Source of the DNA: Lonicera japonica
Taxonomy: Eukaryota > Streptophyta > Magnoliopsida > Dipsacales > Caprifoliaceae
DNA: 64,000 nucleotides
Direction: 5' to 3'
Assembly: GCA_021464415.1 (NCBI GenBank)
Contig: CM038469.1
Location: 22,897,901 to 22,961,900 of the forward strand
Shown here: positions 47,518 to 59,700 of the stretch, piece after piece
How the letters are laid out: each line of letters begins with the position of its first letter
How positions within the stretch are numbered: position 1 is the stretch's first letter
The notes under the pieces: model-generated
Seen by the model: the letters and a program-made list of their open reading frames with translations, nothing else
The model's database searches: none
What the model was told of the DNA's origin: nothing
Translations under genes and position numbers: made by a program

Positions 47518-47782
47518 ATGCGAAAACTTAGAGTCGTAAGATAACTCAACTATTCTTTATATCATGTTAAGTCATTCCATAGTCTCATTATTCTTTTTCA
47601 TATTTTGATTAATTACTGAGAATGACATCTCTTTCATGTTAGGAGAAACATAGGCCTTGTAGTTTATTTGAAACCTGATCATCATACTGACCCATAGAGA
47701 GGATAATATGCCTTCTTTATTTTCCACAATAAGCTTTCAATCATCATATATTCTATTTATCGCTAGTAGCTGTTTGAGCCTA
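47518..47782 (+). other. 3' region of the gypsy element between LARD and CACTA
   Basis: No gene is visible. The stretch ends GTTTGAGCCTA, and the text continues after the CACTA element at 56285 with CTATAAAAAAATAACC, as expected for a single untranslated region split by the transposon. Confidence 0.6.
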
Positions 47783-48290
47783 CACTACACCAGAATCAGT
47801 GATTTATGACTGCCAAAAACTGTCATAAAGGCCGTTTGTGACTGTTTTCGACTGTCATAATTAGTACTGTGACAAATTTATTTATGACAGTCAACAACTG
47901 TCATAATTTTCCTTTATCACTGTTGCAAAGAGAGACTTAGAATAGTCGTAAGTAATGAAATTGTGACTGTTTTGTGACAGTCTGAAACAGTCACAATTTA
48001 TAAAATTGTGACTGTCCATAACAGTCATAAGTTTTTTCATTGTGACAGTTTTTAACTGTCATAATTTTGATCCTTATGACTGTTATAAACAGTCATATGT
48101 TGATTACTAAATAGTGGTATATTTATAAAGTTATGACTGTTAATAGCAGTCATAATTTGGTGACTGCTATGTGGTGCTTTTACAATATTGTGTCAGTTTA
48201 TAGCAGTCATAAGTTTATGACCGAATAGTTGTACATAGTTTTACAAACTTGTGACAGTAAATTTGTCACTGTTTTTGACAGTGACAAATA
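47783..48290. repeat. Left subterminal repeat region of the CACTA element
   Basis: More than a dozen TGACTGT, TGACAGT and ACTGTCA motifs appear in alternating orientation every 15-30 bases, many as pairs able to fold back. In En/Spm such repeats are bound by the TNPA-type protein. Confidence 0.85.
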
Positions 48291-48611
48291 ATTGAATTAT
48301 TTAAAAAAAACAAAATTAAAATACTAAAAATCCAAAAAAAAATTACCTGCTAAAAACATAATTTAATTACAATCTAAATATACCAGCAATATATCAATAA
48401 CATACACTAGCAATATATCAATCACATACACCAAACTTCAATAATCAAACAAATCCCAAATCTATAACCTCAAATGAAATAAGAAGTCTAAGAATAGATG
48501 CTGAATTAAGAATTAAAATCCCCAAGTATGTGTTCCTTAGGATTATTACATAAACAAATTAGCTCTTTAAGTAGGTACTCCTTCATTTTGGGATTATTAC
48601 ATAAACAAATT

Positions 48612-48764
48612 AATTAGCTCTCTAATTAAGTATTTGTCCTTCACTTTGGGATTATTACGTAAAGAAGTAAAATCCGTAGAAATATCGTTCGTAGCAACCC
48701 ATTTTTCAACTGCTTGCATGTTTGGAATAAGGAAAAACTCATAGCTGTTCCTGTTGGCATGATA
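48612..48764 (-). pseudogene. Captured long-chain acyl-CoA synthetase fragment b
   Basis: The minus-strand translation includes NSYEFFLIPNMQAVEKW, then ISTDFTSLRNNPKVKDKYL. It resembles the part of plant long-chain acyl-CoA synthetases in which YGNSFESFLVAVVNPN leads into an EKWA-type helix and an NPKAK segment. It lies downstream, in the same orientation, of fragment a (49668-49819), in the order expected for consecutive exons. A frame disturbance near FFLIPN and the lack of the rest of the enzyme show it is a transposon-carried piece. In living enzymes this C-terminal region belongs to the adenylate-forming domain that activates fatty acids. Confidence 0.7.
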
Positions 48765-49667
48765 AAGCAATTCAAAGAAATGAAGAACTACTGAATGAAG
48801 CAAAATGATATAGACAAGAATATGAGATAAGAGGAAATTTTTGCTATTTTTGATGCATGAACTTCAATGCACCGTACTGATGCCTCTAAATAGGCCAAAA
48901 CTCTACCTAAAAATAGAAGAAAAAACAAATCTAAAAATAGTAAAACAAACACCTATTTACTAGGAACCAAAACTGAAGAAACAAACTACTAAAAATAGCA
49001 TACACCCGATAAATATAAAAACAAACTGGATTACTAAAATACTTGGTCAAAGACCATGTGACTTAAAGTTATTGCCCCATATATGTTGAAAGAAAACCTG
49101 CAATTTACCATAGTCAAAATCATATGCAAAATTCAAGTCTACGGGAAAAAACGAAAATAAGCTAAACGTGTATTTGATTGCAATTATTTTTCTAAGAATC
49201 TTTTATATCTTCACTGGTGTTTGATTGCCTAACTTTCTATAAAAACCATTAAGATAATGGTACAACTTGGTTTTAATTGAGTCAAGTTTTTCGGTATGTG
49301 CTTTAATAGCCCTAATTCCATAATCCAATCATTCAAATATCTAAAGTGATAATAGAGCACCGAGGTGAGGCGCATGTATAAACGAATTAAAGGGAATATT
49401 ATACAAGTAACGTAAAAAACACTTATTTACAATTTTAGATATAAAAAGGGTGTTTTATGATATAATTTTCTAGTATTTACTATAAATCACAACAATACAT
49501 TACTATATGAAAAAAACAAGGTAAGTTCAAATGTTTAAAATTAGCCAAGTATATTTCTCAAATAGTCCACTTAAAAATTCCATATTTTACTCACAAACAA
49601 CCCAGCCAATGTTGAAAGAAAAGTCAAAATTCAACATACTAATTTGTTAAATGTTAAGAGCACATAC

Positions 49668-49819
49668 CGAGTCGATAAGAGAAACAAGACTATAATCATT
49701 CTCCAAGTTTTCAACTGCCTCATATTCTCCTTGTGAAAGCTTGGAAATATTCTTCTTATGATCAACAATTTTCATGGTTCCATTTGGTTGCCACTCACCG
49801 ATATCCCCTGATGGAGCAG
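49668..49819 (-). pseudogene. Captured long-chain acyl-CoA synthetase fragment a
   Basis: The minus strand reads GDIGEWQPNGTMKIVD, then KKNISKLSQGEYEAVENL. This is the highly conserved segment of plant long-chain acyl-CoA synthetases (GDIGEWQPNG..KIIDRKKNIFKLSQGEY pattern), including the adenylate-forming-enzyme KLSQGEY motif. Here the usual RKK reads HKK and IFK reads ISK. A good splice donor (TCG|GTATGT) follows at 49668/49667, so the piece was captured as genomic DNA with its intron. The reading is open but short, with no active site beyond this segment. Confidence 0.85.
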
Positions 49820-50365
49820 TTAATTAGGAATTTAGCAGATTAAGGAACAAGAGGCCAATAAATCATGCACAAACTAAATTATCTAAAATCCAATGTATCG
49901 AATAAAATCAAAGGTATCGAATATGTTGCTCTTACTTACTAGAGATATTCTTAATCAATAAAATTGATTACGTATCTTCCCCACTTAAAATCATATTTGC
50001 AAACTAGGCTCAGATTTTATAGCCTCAATTATTATCTAATATCATATTGGAATCTTCCCCAAATATCCCAAAATACAATTCTAATTGTTCGTGGAACCTT
50101 TAGTTTGCTATGTTTTTTTAAAAAATATTTTTTCTAGTAAAGAGTAGATTTATAATTGTATAAAAATCCACGGACATTTGGAGTTGTATTTATTCCACTA
50201 TGAAAGGAAGATAATATCTAATATAGTTAAGGCATATACATAATTATCATCATCGCCTACGCTAATCATGCTTCCAAGCTTATATCTCATCACGTAAACC
50301 TCGCAATAAAAGAAAAGGAAATTTATAAGTAAATGTATTAACGTAATTAACCATGAAAACATAGA

Positions 50366-50656
50366 CTAGTGAAAGCATTTAATTAAAACTATCATGACAT
50401 GAAATGCCATGAACATATAGCAAACCATTCGGAACCTAAACCATGTGTCAATGACTGGCGCATGAAGGGGTTGTTGCACAAGAGAGGTATCACTTGATAT
50501 TATGTAGTCATAATATGCTTGTTGTGCTAGCTCCAAAGAATGGAAACCTCGATACACGGCACCTCGATATCCACTTACCTGAGCATGTGTTTCATACCAA
50601 GAAGTATACACACCTGGACGTAGGCCTTTGAATACCACATAAGCTATGTAAGCCAT
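50366..50656 (-). CDS. RNase H1 N-terminal / viroplasmin-like domain protein in the CACTA element
   Basis: This is a 96-codon frame. Residues 5-50 or so match the small hybrid-binding domain found at the N-terminus of eukaryotic RNase H1 and in caulimovirus inclusion-body protein: YVVFKGLRPGVYTSW, then QVSGYRGAVYRGF, then a LELAQQAYYDY helix. The rest is a hydrophobic tail that may be read-through into intron. It lies downstream of the transposase on the same strand and may be an exon of the element's second gene or a captured exon. In known proteins the domain grips RNA-DNA hybrids or double-stranded RNA. No RNase H catalytic domain is attached. Confidence 0.6.
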   Translation of the reverse strand: MAYIAYVVFKGLRPGVYTSWYETHAQVSGYRGAVYRGFHSLELAQQAYYDYIISSDTSLVQQPLHAPVIDTWFRFRMVCYMFMAFHVMIVLIKCFH

Positions 50657-50928
50657 ATGTATAACTACAACACACTAAATGATTAATCAAAGTAACTAAA
50701 AATATTACTACAAGTCTAATATTAAAATAATTAACCCCCAAACTTTAACAAGTTCACAAAATAGTACTACAAATTCAACATTAAAGTACGTACTTACCCC
50801 AAATGTAACAAGTCCAAAAAAAATTAGTACAAGTCAAACATTATAGTACATATCCAAAATTCAAGTACAAGTCCAAAAAAGATTACTAAAACTTAATTAA
50901 AGTCAACACATAACCAAATTAAGTTTGA

Positions 50929-51360
50929 CTAGTAGTGTTCGAGGAAGCATGTAGGCCACACCACGTAGCCACCTACAACTTCACTAATGGTCGTGGCACA
51001 TCCTTGGGAACCTAGATATAACTGAGTCTCACTTTCATTGTTCTCCACACTTACAACGCAGACTTTGCTTTCATGGTCTTGAATGTTGCGACAATGCACT
51101 TTTTCACCTTTAAGTGTTGCAACTACATTTGCTTTTGCAATCACCTTCGTTGAAATAACATCCTTTATAAGAACATGAGTTGATTGTGGAGAATGTGTTG
51201 GACTTGGAATTGCTAAAGGAAATGTTGAAGGTGAGGGTGAGGGTGTGCTACTATGATAAGGTTGGGGTGAAAATTGTGGCGAAGAAAATCGCTGTGAAGA
51301 AAACTGTTGAGATTTGTTAAATGCTTCTACAAGAGAAGTAAGTTGAGTCTGTATATTAAC
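50929..51360 (-). pseudogene. C-terminal segment of a CACTA-encoded protein, fused by deletion
   Basis: From about 51360 the minus strand reads VVVNIQTQLTSLVEAFNKSQ, then a Ser/Pro/Gln-rich linker, then a basic segment and a C-terminal block ending GGYVVWPTCFLEHY. This resembles the C-terminal part of plant CACTA proteins other than the transposase core (Transposase_24-like). It joins the transposase directly after its CPICGE segment, so the DNA between was lost. I am unsure of the exact family. Confidence 0.5.
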
Positions 51361-52741
51361 CACCACTTTCTCCACAAATAGGACAACCCAAGTAGCCATG
51401 CACATTACACCCAGATAGAGTCCCATATGCTGGAAAATCATGGATGGCCCATAACAACATAGCCCTCAAAGTAAATGTCTCTTGTTTAAAGGAGTCAAAC
51501 ACCTTCACGCCATCAACCCACAAGTCATTCAGTTCTTCAATTAGTGGTGCCAAAAAGATATCTATGTCATCGCTTGGGGCTTTAGGCCCAGGTATAAGTA
51601 ACGACAATATAGAAAACTCTTTTCTCATACACAAAGATGGTGGGAGATTATAAGGAACTACAAAGACTGGCCAAATACTATGGTTTGTGCTTAAATTACC
51701 AAAAGGATTAAACCCATCAGTTGATATTCCAAGACGGACATTACGACTTTCTTGTGCAAATTCTGGGTGCTGTAAATTTGCAGCCTTCCACATGGTAGAA
51801 TCAATTGGATGGCGCATAAGATCTCCTCCCACCTCGGCCCGAGCATGCCATGTCATTGACTCTGCTAGCCAACGCACTGTGTAAAGTCTCGTCAACCTAG
51901 GCCCTAAAGGAAAATACCTAAGCACCTTATGCGGCACTTTTGTATCAACTATTTGCTTGCTATTTAAAATTGTTTTCTGGACATATCTAGGTTCATTACA
52001 AATTGGACATTTCAATTTATGCTTGTGCTCTTTTTGGTAAAGAATACAGTCAAATTTACATACATGAATTGATTTATATTTCATCCCTAAAACCTTTAAG
52101 CTACTTTTCATCTCCGGATAACTATTGGGAAGTGTGTTATCTTTTGGAAGCAAGTTTTTCGCCCACTTTAAGATTTATGTGACACTATTGCCCGACAAAC
52201 CAAAACGACTCTTCAAGTTGTGCAAACCGACTGTAGCATACAATGTTGTGTGCTCGGGGTTACAGTTATCATATAGAGGTCTTGCGGCCGCAACCTTTAA
52301 CTTGATATAGTCTTTATGCTGGAGAAGATCTTCTACTTCACAAAAATTATCAGCTTCTGAACTCTGATTATGTTGATTTGCATTAAGTCCAAAAGCGTCA
52401 TGAATGAGGTCATTCAAGCTACTATGTTTTAGTGGAATGCCCTCATCATGAACACCTTTATCAACAACTGGTATTTGTTCTGGAATAAAAGGGCAATTTC
52501 TCTCCCCGTGATAATTCCAGAATACATAATCTTTTTGCATTCCCCACATGAGCAAGTGCACTTCAACATCTTGCCAATTAACATTTTTACCATTTTTACA
52601 TCACGTGGATGGACATGAGATAAGATCACTTCCTATATTTCTTTTAGCATACTTAACAAATTCTTTAACCCCAGTAACATATACATCTCCTAATCTGTTA
52701 TCGTTTTCCCCCAACCACTCTTTGTAGCGTGGAAACTCCAT
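51360..52741 (-). pseudogene. TNPD-like CACTA transposase, N-terminal half
   Basis: From the ATG at 52741 the minus strand encodes a transposase-associated zinc-binding-like region (MEFPRYKEWLGEN; LISCP) with a stop near 52604, then HLLMWGMQKDYVFWNYHGE. After a second stop (52172-52174) comes the Transposase_21 part: LKCPICNEPRYV, then TDGFNPFGNLSTNHSIWPV, then LSLLIPGPKAPSDDIDIFL and LWAIHDFPAYGTLSGC. These are hallmark motifs of plant En/Spm TNPD proteins, which cut the transposon ends. Two stops and loss of the C-terminal half after CPICGE make it inactive. Confidence 0.9.
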
Positions 52742-52840
52742 CGCTAGGTTCTACAAATATAAAAACAATATATATACTACATTAGGTTAGTGTTTGTTCT
52801 TTTTAGTTTAGTAAAGATAGCAACTGAATTTTATTCCAAG

Positions 52841-53566
52841 TCAAGTAATTATTTCTTAGGACATATATACATTCAAGTTGTTGAACTTATAAATACTTTG
52901 CTAGAGCTAATTATCACATGAGGATAAGTCATATGCATTCAAGTTGTTAAAGAAAAATTATAATTTATCCAACAAATAAAAATCATTCAAATAACAAAAA
53001 TAAGTCATATGCATTTAAGTGGTCTTACCTCACCGAAGTTAAGAACGAATCAAAGAGCGACTATACGAGTATTGGCGAAAATCAAGTAATTATTTCTTAG
53101 GACATATATACATTCAAGTTGTTGAACTTATAAATACTTTGCTAAAGCTAGTTATCACATGAGGATAAGTCATATGCATTCAAGTTGTTAAAGAAAAATT
53201 ATAATTTATCCAACAAACAAAAATCATTCAAATAACAAAAATAAGTCATATGCATTTAAGTGGTCTTACCTCATCGAAGTTAAGAACGAATCAAAGAGCG
53301 AATATACGAGTATTGGCGGAAATCAAGTAAATATTTCCCAAGACATATATACATTCAAGTTATTCAATATATAAATACTTAGCTAGAGCTAGTTATCACA
53401 TGAGGATAAGTCATATGCATTCAAGTTGTTAAAGAAAAATTATAATTTATCCAACAAACAAAAATCATTCAAATGACAAAAATAAGTCATATACATTATA
53501 AGTGGTCTTACCTCACCAAAGCTAAGAACGATTCAAAGAGCGAATATATGAGTATAGGCAGCAATC
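52841..53566. repeat. 241-bp tandem repeat, three copies, upstream of the transposase
   Basis: Units start at 52841, 53082 and 53323 and are nearly identical for 241 bases. On the minus strand each carries a possible leader exon ending in a good donor (GAG|GTAAGACC), so the transposase leader could be spliced from any of three donors. Confidence 0.9.
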
Positions 53567-54384
53567 AACCACCAAATATAACCCCAAACTTGTCTCAAAC
53601 AGTAGTAATTTAGACCTATTTTCACCAATAGCTAATGTACCAACAACTTCTTCTCAAATCACCACTAAATTTGCATGAAGTATAGCTGCATTACAGGAAC
53701 CAAAACATAGTGTAATTAGTGGCAATAACCCCTAAAACATATAACAGTTTATTATATTAAAAAAAATCAAATGTATATGACTATGTATATATAACTTTGT
53801 ATGTCGTAGGTATTTTCAAGCCCCACGTTCAAAAAAATTCAAACAAATAATCTCTAATACAATATTAGAGATTTCTTTGTGTTTGGATGAGAATTGTTGT
53901 ATAAAAATCTCTTACTTCTTTTAAAGAAATAAAATTCATTTATTGTAGTATACTAGCATTATATGCATCTTTTGGAAAAATAAAAATGACTGCCTAGTGC
54001 CTAGTAGCCCTAGGCCTTTCGCAATGCCTTTTAGAACGTTGATATGTAGGTATATATATACTCTGTAATGATACACTATTTCTCTGGTGATATTGACGAT
54101 ACTCAATTTTTTGTGTTTTTTTAAGTTTATTCACTCCCTCAATTCGTAATTAGTGTCTCTGGGGTGGAGGGATTATGATTTTGGTTTAGTCATATCTTTG
54201 TTTATGACGAGGCTTATGCATCACTCCATTTTGAGCCTTACACTTCACTTTTTCCATGCAAAGTGCCTAAAACTGCCTATAATCTGTGAAAACCTTAACT
54301 GGAAGGACAAAGTACACCGATACCTTAATAAAAATGCCTTCTTACATTTTTTTTTTAATTTTGATGGATTTATGCACTGCAACA

Positions 54385-54796
54385 GCAGCAATGGTACGAA
54401 AAGAGGCAGCACTGGCCGAGATCGATAACAGCCAAAAAAAGCTGCTGACGAAGCTCAAGGGAGTACAAAGGCGAGGACTTGGAAGTGATACACGAGGCCA
54501 CTGCTTTTGCTAGTGAAACCGTAGACGATAACAACAATGATCTTCTCCTCCCCCCTTATCCAAGCCGGCCTTCTCACTCCCTACCCTCCGACAATGGCTA
54601 TCTTTCACACTTCGCTTCCAATCACAAGCTAGCTCAAAATGGGTTGACAAATCGTGACTCAAGAAATGAAAGAAACCAAATGGGACCTAGATCCAGAATT
54701 TCACTTAAACGGGCAAGAAATTTTATCAGTGTGGTAGCCAAGACAGTAGTTACTATCGTTGGTGTAATATTTGTGCTAAGTATGGCTAGTGCATGA
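54385..54796 (+). pseudogene. Captured fragment of an unidentified plant gene
   Basis: After an intron-like end (T-run, then ACTGCAACAG) the plus strand encodes MVRKEAALAEID, then QKKLLTKLK. One extra base near 54452 shifts the frame into YKGEDLEVIHEATAFASETV, LLLPPYPSRPSHSLPSDNGY and a C-terminal hydrophobic stretch VVTIVGVIFVLSMAS that could anchor a membrane. Codon use and composition look like a real plant protein and differ from the surrounding AT-rich DNA. I do not recognise the family with certainty. It runs opposite to the transposase. The frameshift and missing upstream exons make it a relic. Confidence 0.65.
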
Positions 54797-55788
54797 CTGT
54801 GTGTGCACATATATGATATATCATTTGTGTTGTGACCCATTCGTTCAGTTGTCTTGTTTCGGGGTTTTAACTAGAATAGCCATTACCAAAAATAACAAAG
54901 CTGTTGATGAGCATGTAAATACAACAAAACAAGCCAGTCAATAACCATTTATGGAACTGTAGTTAGCTTCTTCATATATAATAGTCAAAAATAAAAGTCA
55001 TCCTACTTTAAACACACACAGTAATCAAGTGGTAACTGAGAAAATAAAAGCATCCAATTTCATATATTCACAAACTCAACTATCCTAATCATATTTCACT
55101 CTAATGTAACAAAAAAGACCCTAAACAGAACAAAGTTCAAAAGTAAACCCAAATTTCTGGCAATTCCTCTACAACCCGAATTTTGAATCACTTTAACTGA
55201 TCAGATCATCAAATTCTTAAAGAGAATTATGACCTGTTAAGCATTATGAAGGTGCATTTTGGGTTTAAAGCTCATTTGCTATTATTGGAACCAAAGCAAA
55301 CACACAAGAAATCAGTAGGAGTGGCTTACCATATTTTAAGCTCATCCACCCGAGGACTCGCCACTATAGTTGTAAGGTTCTAAGCTATTCATTCTTGACA
55401 AAATAAGAAAACGATCACAAGTTAATTAGAAATCAAGTATGAAAGATCTCTATTGCAAAGAGACGAGATAAAACCCAACAGACTTGAGATATATATATAT
55501 ATATATATAAGTTTGATTTTAGATCCAAGAACAAAAAATTAAAGAAAAAAATTATGAGATTTCCACCTGAGATTAAGCTCGACAGATCTAGAGGAGAGAT
55601 GCTGAGTAGAATGAGGGCTTTGAAAACAATCAATATTATACGAATTCTTCAAAGTTTCATCGAAGATTTAGGGATTTTGGACAAATCTGGGTCTACGAAT
55701 TTCATCTAGCTATTAGGGATTTTTGAAAATTCTAGGTCTTTAGGGATGGGTAAAGGCTAGGGTTTCGAGTTAATGCGTGGTCACGCTG

Positions 55789-55905
55789 GTCGGAGAAGCA
55801 TCTACAGCGAGTGAATGCGAGATTGAGAGTGGTCGGAGTTTGGATCGCAGTTGATAGTCGGAGAAGCATCTACAGCGAGTGAAGGCGAGAGTGAGAGAGA
55901 AGCGG
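55789..55905. repeat. 68-bp imperfect duplication
   Basis: GTCGGAGAAGCATCTACAGC occurs at 55789 and 55857, with similar GAGTGAA-GCGAGA text after each. Confidence 0.75.
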
Positions 55906-55984
55906 CTGATAGTCATATACAAAGTTACAAGAGTGATGTTAGGTTTTGTGGAAATACATTTATATGTATAATCAAACGGTGTCG

Positions 55985-56284
55985 TTTTATTAAGAATTAT
56001 GACTGTTGTTTTACTGTTAGTGACAGTAATAAATAATAGATATCGAAATGGGAAAAATAGTGGCTGATTTTTATAAATGCACACATATTATCACTATTAA
56101 AAGCGGTTACGAGTAGTGATAAATAAAACTAAAAATTATCACTGCCATTAGCAGTCACAATATTTCAAATTATAACTATTTCTAATTTATGACAGTCATT
56201 AGCTGTCATAAAGCTTGTGACTACCATTGGCAGTCATAAATCGCGCGAGATCTTTAGTCATAAAATGCCATTTTTGGTGTAGTG
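55985..56284. repeat. Right subterminal repeat region of the CACTA element
   Basis: TGACTGT, TGACAGT, GCAGTCA and TGTCATAA motifs alternate as in the left region, ending in GGTGTAGTG. Confidence 0.85.
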
Positions 56285-56287
56285 CTA

Positions 56288-56765
56288 TAAAAAAATAACC
56301 TTTTGTTTGTTTACCCATATCCCTAAACCCCCATTTATTTATGAGAAGTTAGGAAGATTGTGAAAGAAGAAAGGGAAGGGAGCAAACTAAAATGAAAAAA
56401 AAATGAATGAATGAATGGAAGGAAAAGAGAAAAATATTTGAAAAAAATAGAAAAAAAAAAGAAAAAATGTTCGAAAAAAGAAAAAAAGAAAAAGAGAACG
56501 ACTGGAATGTTCAAAGTTGAATGAAGTTAATTATGGTAGGTTGTGGAGAATAGATGAGAAGGTGCTATGGTGGGTAACTCGACATTCTCAAATAAAGTAA
56601 TTATTATTCCTTCCATAAGACTAAAATATTCATTCATATGCATTTTTCTAATTAGTATGTGAGCTTTTGAATTTGAAATCCTTTTCACATACAAGAGAGA
56701 TATTAATATCCAAATTTTAGAGTGCTATTTTTTCAAGAGAGTATATCCAGTGAGATTTGGAGTAG
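56288..56765 (+). other. 3' region of the gypsy element, between CACTA and the next solo LTR
   Basis: No gene is visible. It contains A-rich runs (56390-56500). It is continuous with 47518-47782 on the left and 59799-60284 on the right once the insertions are removed. Confidence 0.55.
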
Positions 56766-56770
56766 AAACA

Positions 56771-59700
56771 TGTAACACCTTGTGTCTCCATTTATTGGAA
56801 ATCGCGATACAAGTCGCGTGTAAGGCAAACGTGGTCTTCAGATAGCCATATTTTGCTCCAAAAGGATTGAAATGGCTCGAAGACTTCTGATGAGTTACAT
56901 TAATATATTTAAGCATGTTAGAATAGCCATAAGTCATTTTCGGTGGTTGGAGTTGAAATCAGGATGTAGATTGCAAGTTTTCAATTTACCCAACTTCATA
57001 ATTTCTTGTTAACTTGGAAGAAGCGTGACTCCTTCTTTCCTCGTCAGACTGAGTTTCTGTTCACGTAGTGCCCTAGATTTTTATGTAATCTACAACTTTT
57101 GTGTTTCAGCCAAAGGTAAATTCGGACTTCTACTAGGTCGAAACTGAGCGCGAAATAGGTCAATCGCCATCAGTTGTTCATTCGGTAACATTAACGTGCT
57201 AACTTTGTCAAATTTTTGGGAATTATCTGTCCAGAATTTGGAGACACTTCCTTCTAAGAAGTTGTAAAGCTCCGAATAAGCTTTCCATGGATATAAAGAT
57301 CACCTTAATCGGACGTCCGAGTAAGAAGTTATGGCCTTCCAAAATATAGCGCTGCAAGCCCCCACGCGCGTGAACAATGAACAACGGGATTAATAACCAT
57401 TTTCCCTCCATTTTTTGCATTCTTCGCCATTTCTCTTCTTCTCCTTCTCTCTCTTCCATTTTTTCTCCTTCTTTTACATGATTTGAGAGAGATGTGAGGG
57501 TGAATGAGAGGTTTATTATGGCTCATAAACACACCCCAAACACTCACAAATCCATTTCATCTTCTTCCCCACACCAATCACCATTTTAGGGCTCAAAGTT
57601 GCGAAAATTATGGATTTTTGGATACGGTACTCCTTCGGCTCGATTCCGCTGAATTTCTTCAAGGGATTAACCCTCAATAGGTGGGAACGCTAGTATTATA
57701 ACTTGTTTTCTAACTATTACACTTCATTCACACCAAATCAAGCCAAAAAGTGATGTTTGGTATAAAGTTTCTAACAATTGCATGTTAATGGAGGTTGGGG
57801 CATTTTATTGAGATTTTTTGCTTTGATTCGCATCATTTATGACTCTAAAAACATTTATATATATATAAAGCCCTTATTCTTTGTAGATTATGAAGAAGAT
57901 TGGCATATAACCCTTACTTATGCAATAGTAGTGAAAATACAACCATGCTACATACATATATGATGATATATTTTGATTCATGTGTATGAGTGGGATATAT
58001 TTACTTGTATTAGTGATATTATTGCTATACTTGAGTATTTGGGTCATCGCTTGTGAGACTTACGACTGAGTGAGTCAGTCCGTAACCATGCTGAGTAGTA
58101 TTATTAACTTAATTATAAAATATCAAGTACAAAAATCTCGAGGGGAGGTTTATGTGAAATTGTGAATTTCGAAAACTACTTAATACATGGCTTGGTACCA
58201 AATTTATGGAAACTTTACTAAACCTCTCAAATTCTTAATTTAGTCACAAACTGACGGACTTGATGAACCGGTTCTAAGTACGACAATAATATCATTACAG
58301 AAGCTATAGTTTATTGGTGTACACATACCTATATGGCAACACTAGTATCGTATATATATACTTGTATACCTTATTTCAATATTTTTGTCTCGTTGAGATA
58401 AAAATTGGTTACTTTCTGTAGCATATAGCCTTGGTGGCTATGCCAGTTATGAGATTGTCCTTAGGGGACATAGCCTATGTGATATTTGAAAAAGTAAGCG
58501 TGATATATATATTTGATGTATATACATGTTGGACGTATCTTTGAGTCAACTATGTGGATTTCTGATATTTTATGATGTTGTAAGCGATAATTATGATTTT
58601 GCACAAGTATGGGTGTATTAAGTATATGTTTGACATAAAGATAGCTTTTCATTACTTCTACTCTTGTTGGCTAGTTGATGGGTTCGAGATGAACCTTATT
58701 AATAGTTATACGGCACAATTACTCACTTGGGAGCTTGTTAGTTGAGTGATTTGATTTGTACACATACATGGTTGCGCTAGTCTATAGTAAGTCCCAGGTT
58801 GGTCTCTAAAGGTTGGGGCCGTAAGTTGGGACTGAGTGCCCCTGGGTGAAAGACCCGAAACTGTGCACGGAAACGAACGAGAGGCCCTGCTGCCATGTGG
58901 GTGAAAGGCCATGAAATGTAGGCCTGGCAGACACTTGGATAGTTGCATGTTTTTGAGATGATCGCCGAGAGAGAGCGAGAGGTTTTTAGATGATACAATT
59001 ATGATGCCACGTTCTATAAACTAGCCAACGGATTCTTATATATATATATTTCTTACTAAAGGCTATTTATATATTAACGATATTTCTTTCACCGTATGAG
59101 TGTGGTTTATAGCTATTTTATGTTTGTAGCTAGCTTTTAATTGTATTTTGATTGAGTGTATATCTTATGATATTTATTTCGGGGATGGGAAAGCATTGGA
59201 AGACATGCCATAATATGATCTTTATTACAATAAGAAAATTACTTTCATTACTACACCTCACATGTATTCTTTCCACAACGTATATTTTCATATATACAAT
59301 CTATATAGTTTTCATTGAGCCCGTGTTTGGCTCACTCCCATTTTTTAACCCAGTTTTGTAGGTACATCTCGGGCGATGGCACGATTGTAAAGTCTAGGAC
59401 CTCTTATTACTTTAGACACGTCCGTAAATGACTTATCGTTTACTAGTTGTAAATATCGTTTGTATAATTAAATTTCAAGTTGATTATATGTATAATTATT
59501 AGAAATGGTGGATAGTATTTTAACTTGGATTGGGACCTCATTGTATGATTTGTGATTGGAGTTTTTATTTGTATGAAAATAGTTTTCAAATTTACAGGGC
59601 GGATTGTTGTTCAAATGAACACCTCATGCCGAAATTTTTATAAAACGGATTTTTCAAACGGATCAAGTTTTATCCAAGAAAAATACTTTAAAAAGGTGTG

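Larger units (their letters stand above)
47783..56284 (-). mobile_element. CACTA (En/Spm-type) transposon, 8.5 kb, TSD CTA
   Basis: Both ends carry CACTACACCA as terminal inverted repeats, flanked by the 3-bp duplication CTA (47780-47782, 56285-56287), the signature of this superfamily. Alternating TGACAGT/ACTGTCA motifs crowd the subterminal regions. Inside are a minus-strand TNPD-like transposase with a deletion, an RNase H1 N-terminal-like domain, captured acyl-CoA synthetase exons (minus) and another captured gene piece (plus). The transposase has stops, so movement would need another copy. Confidence 0.92.
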
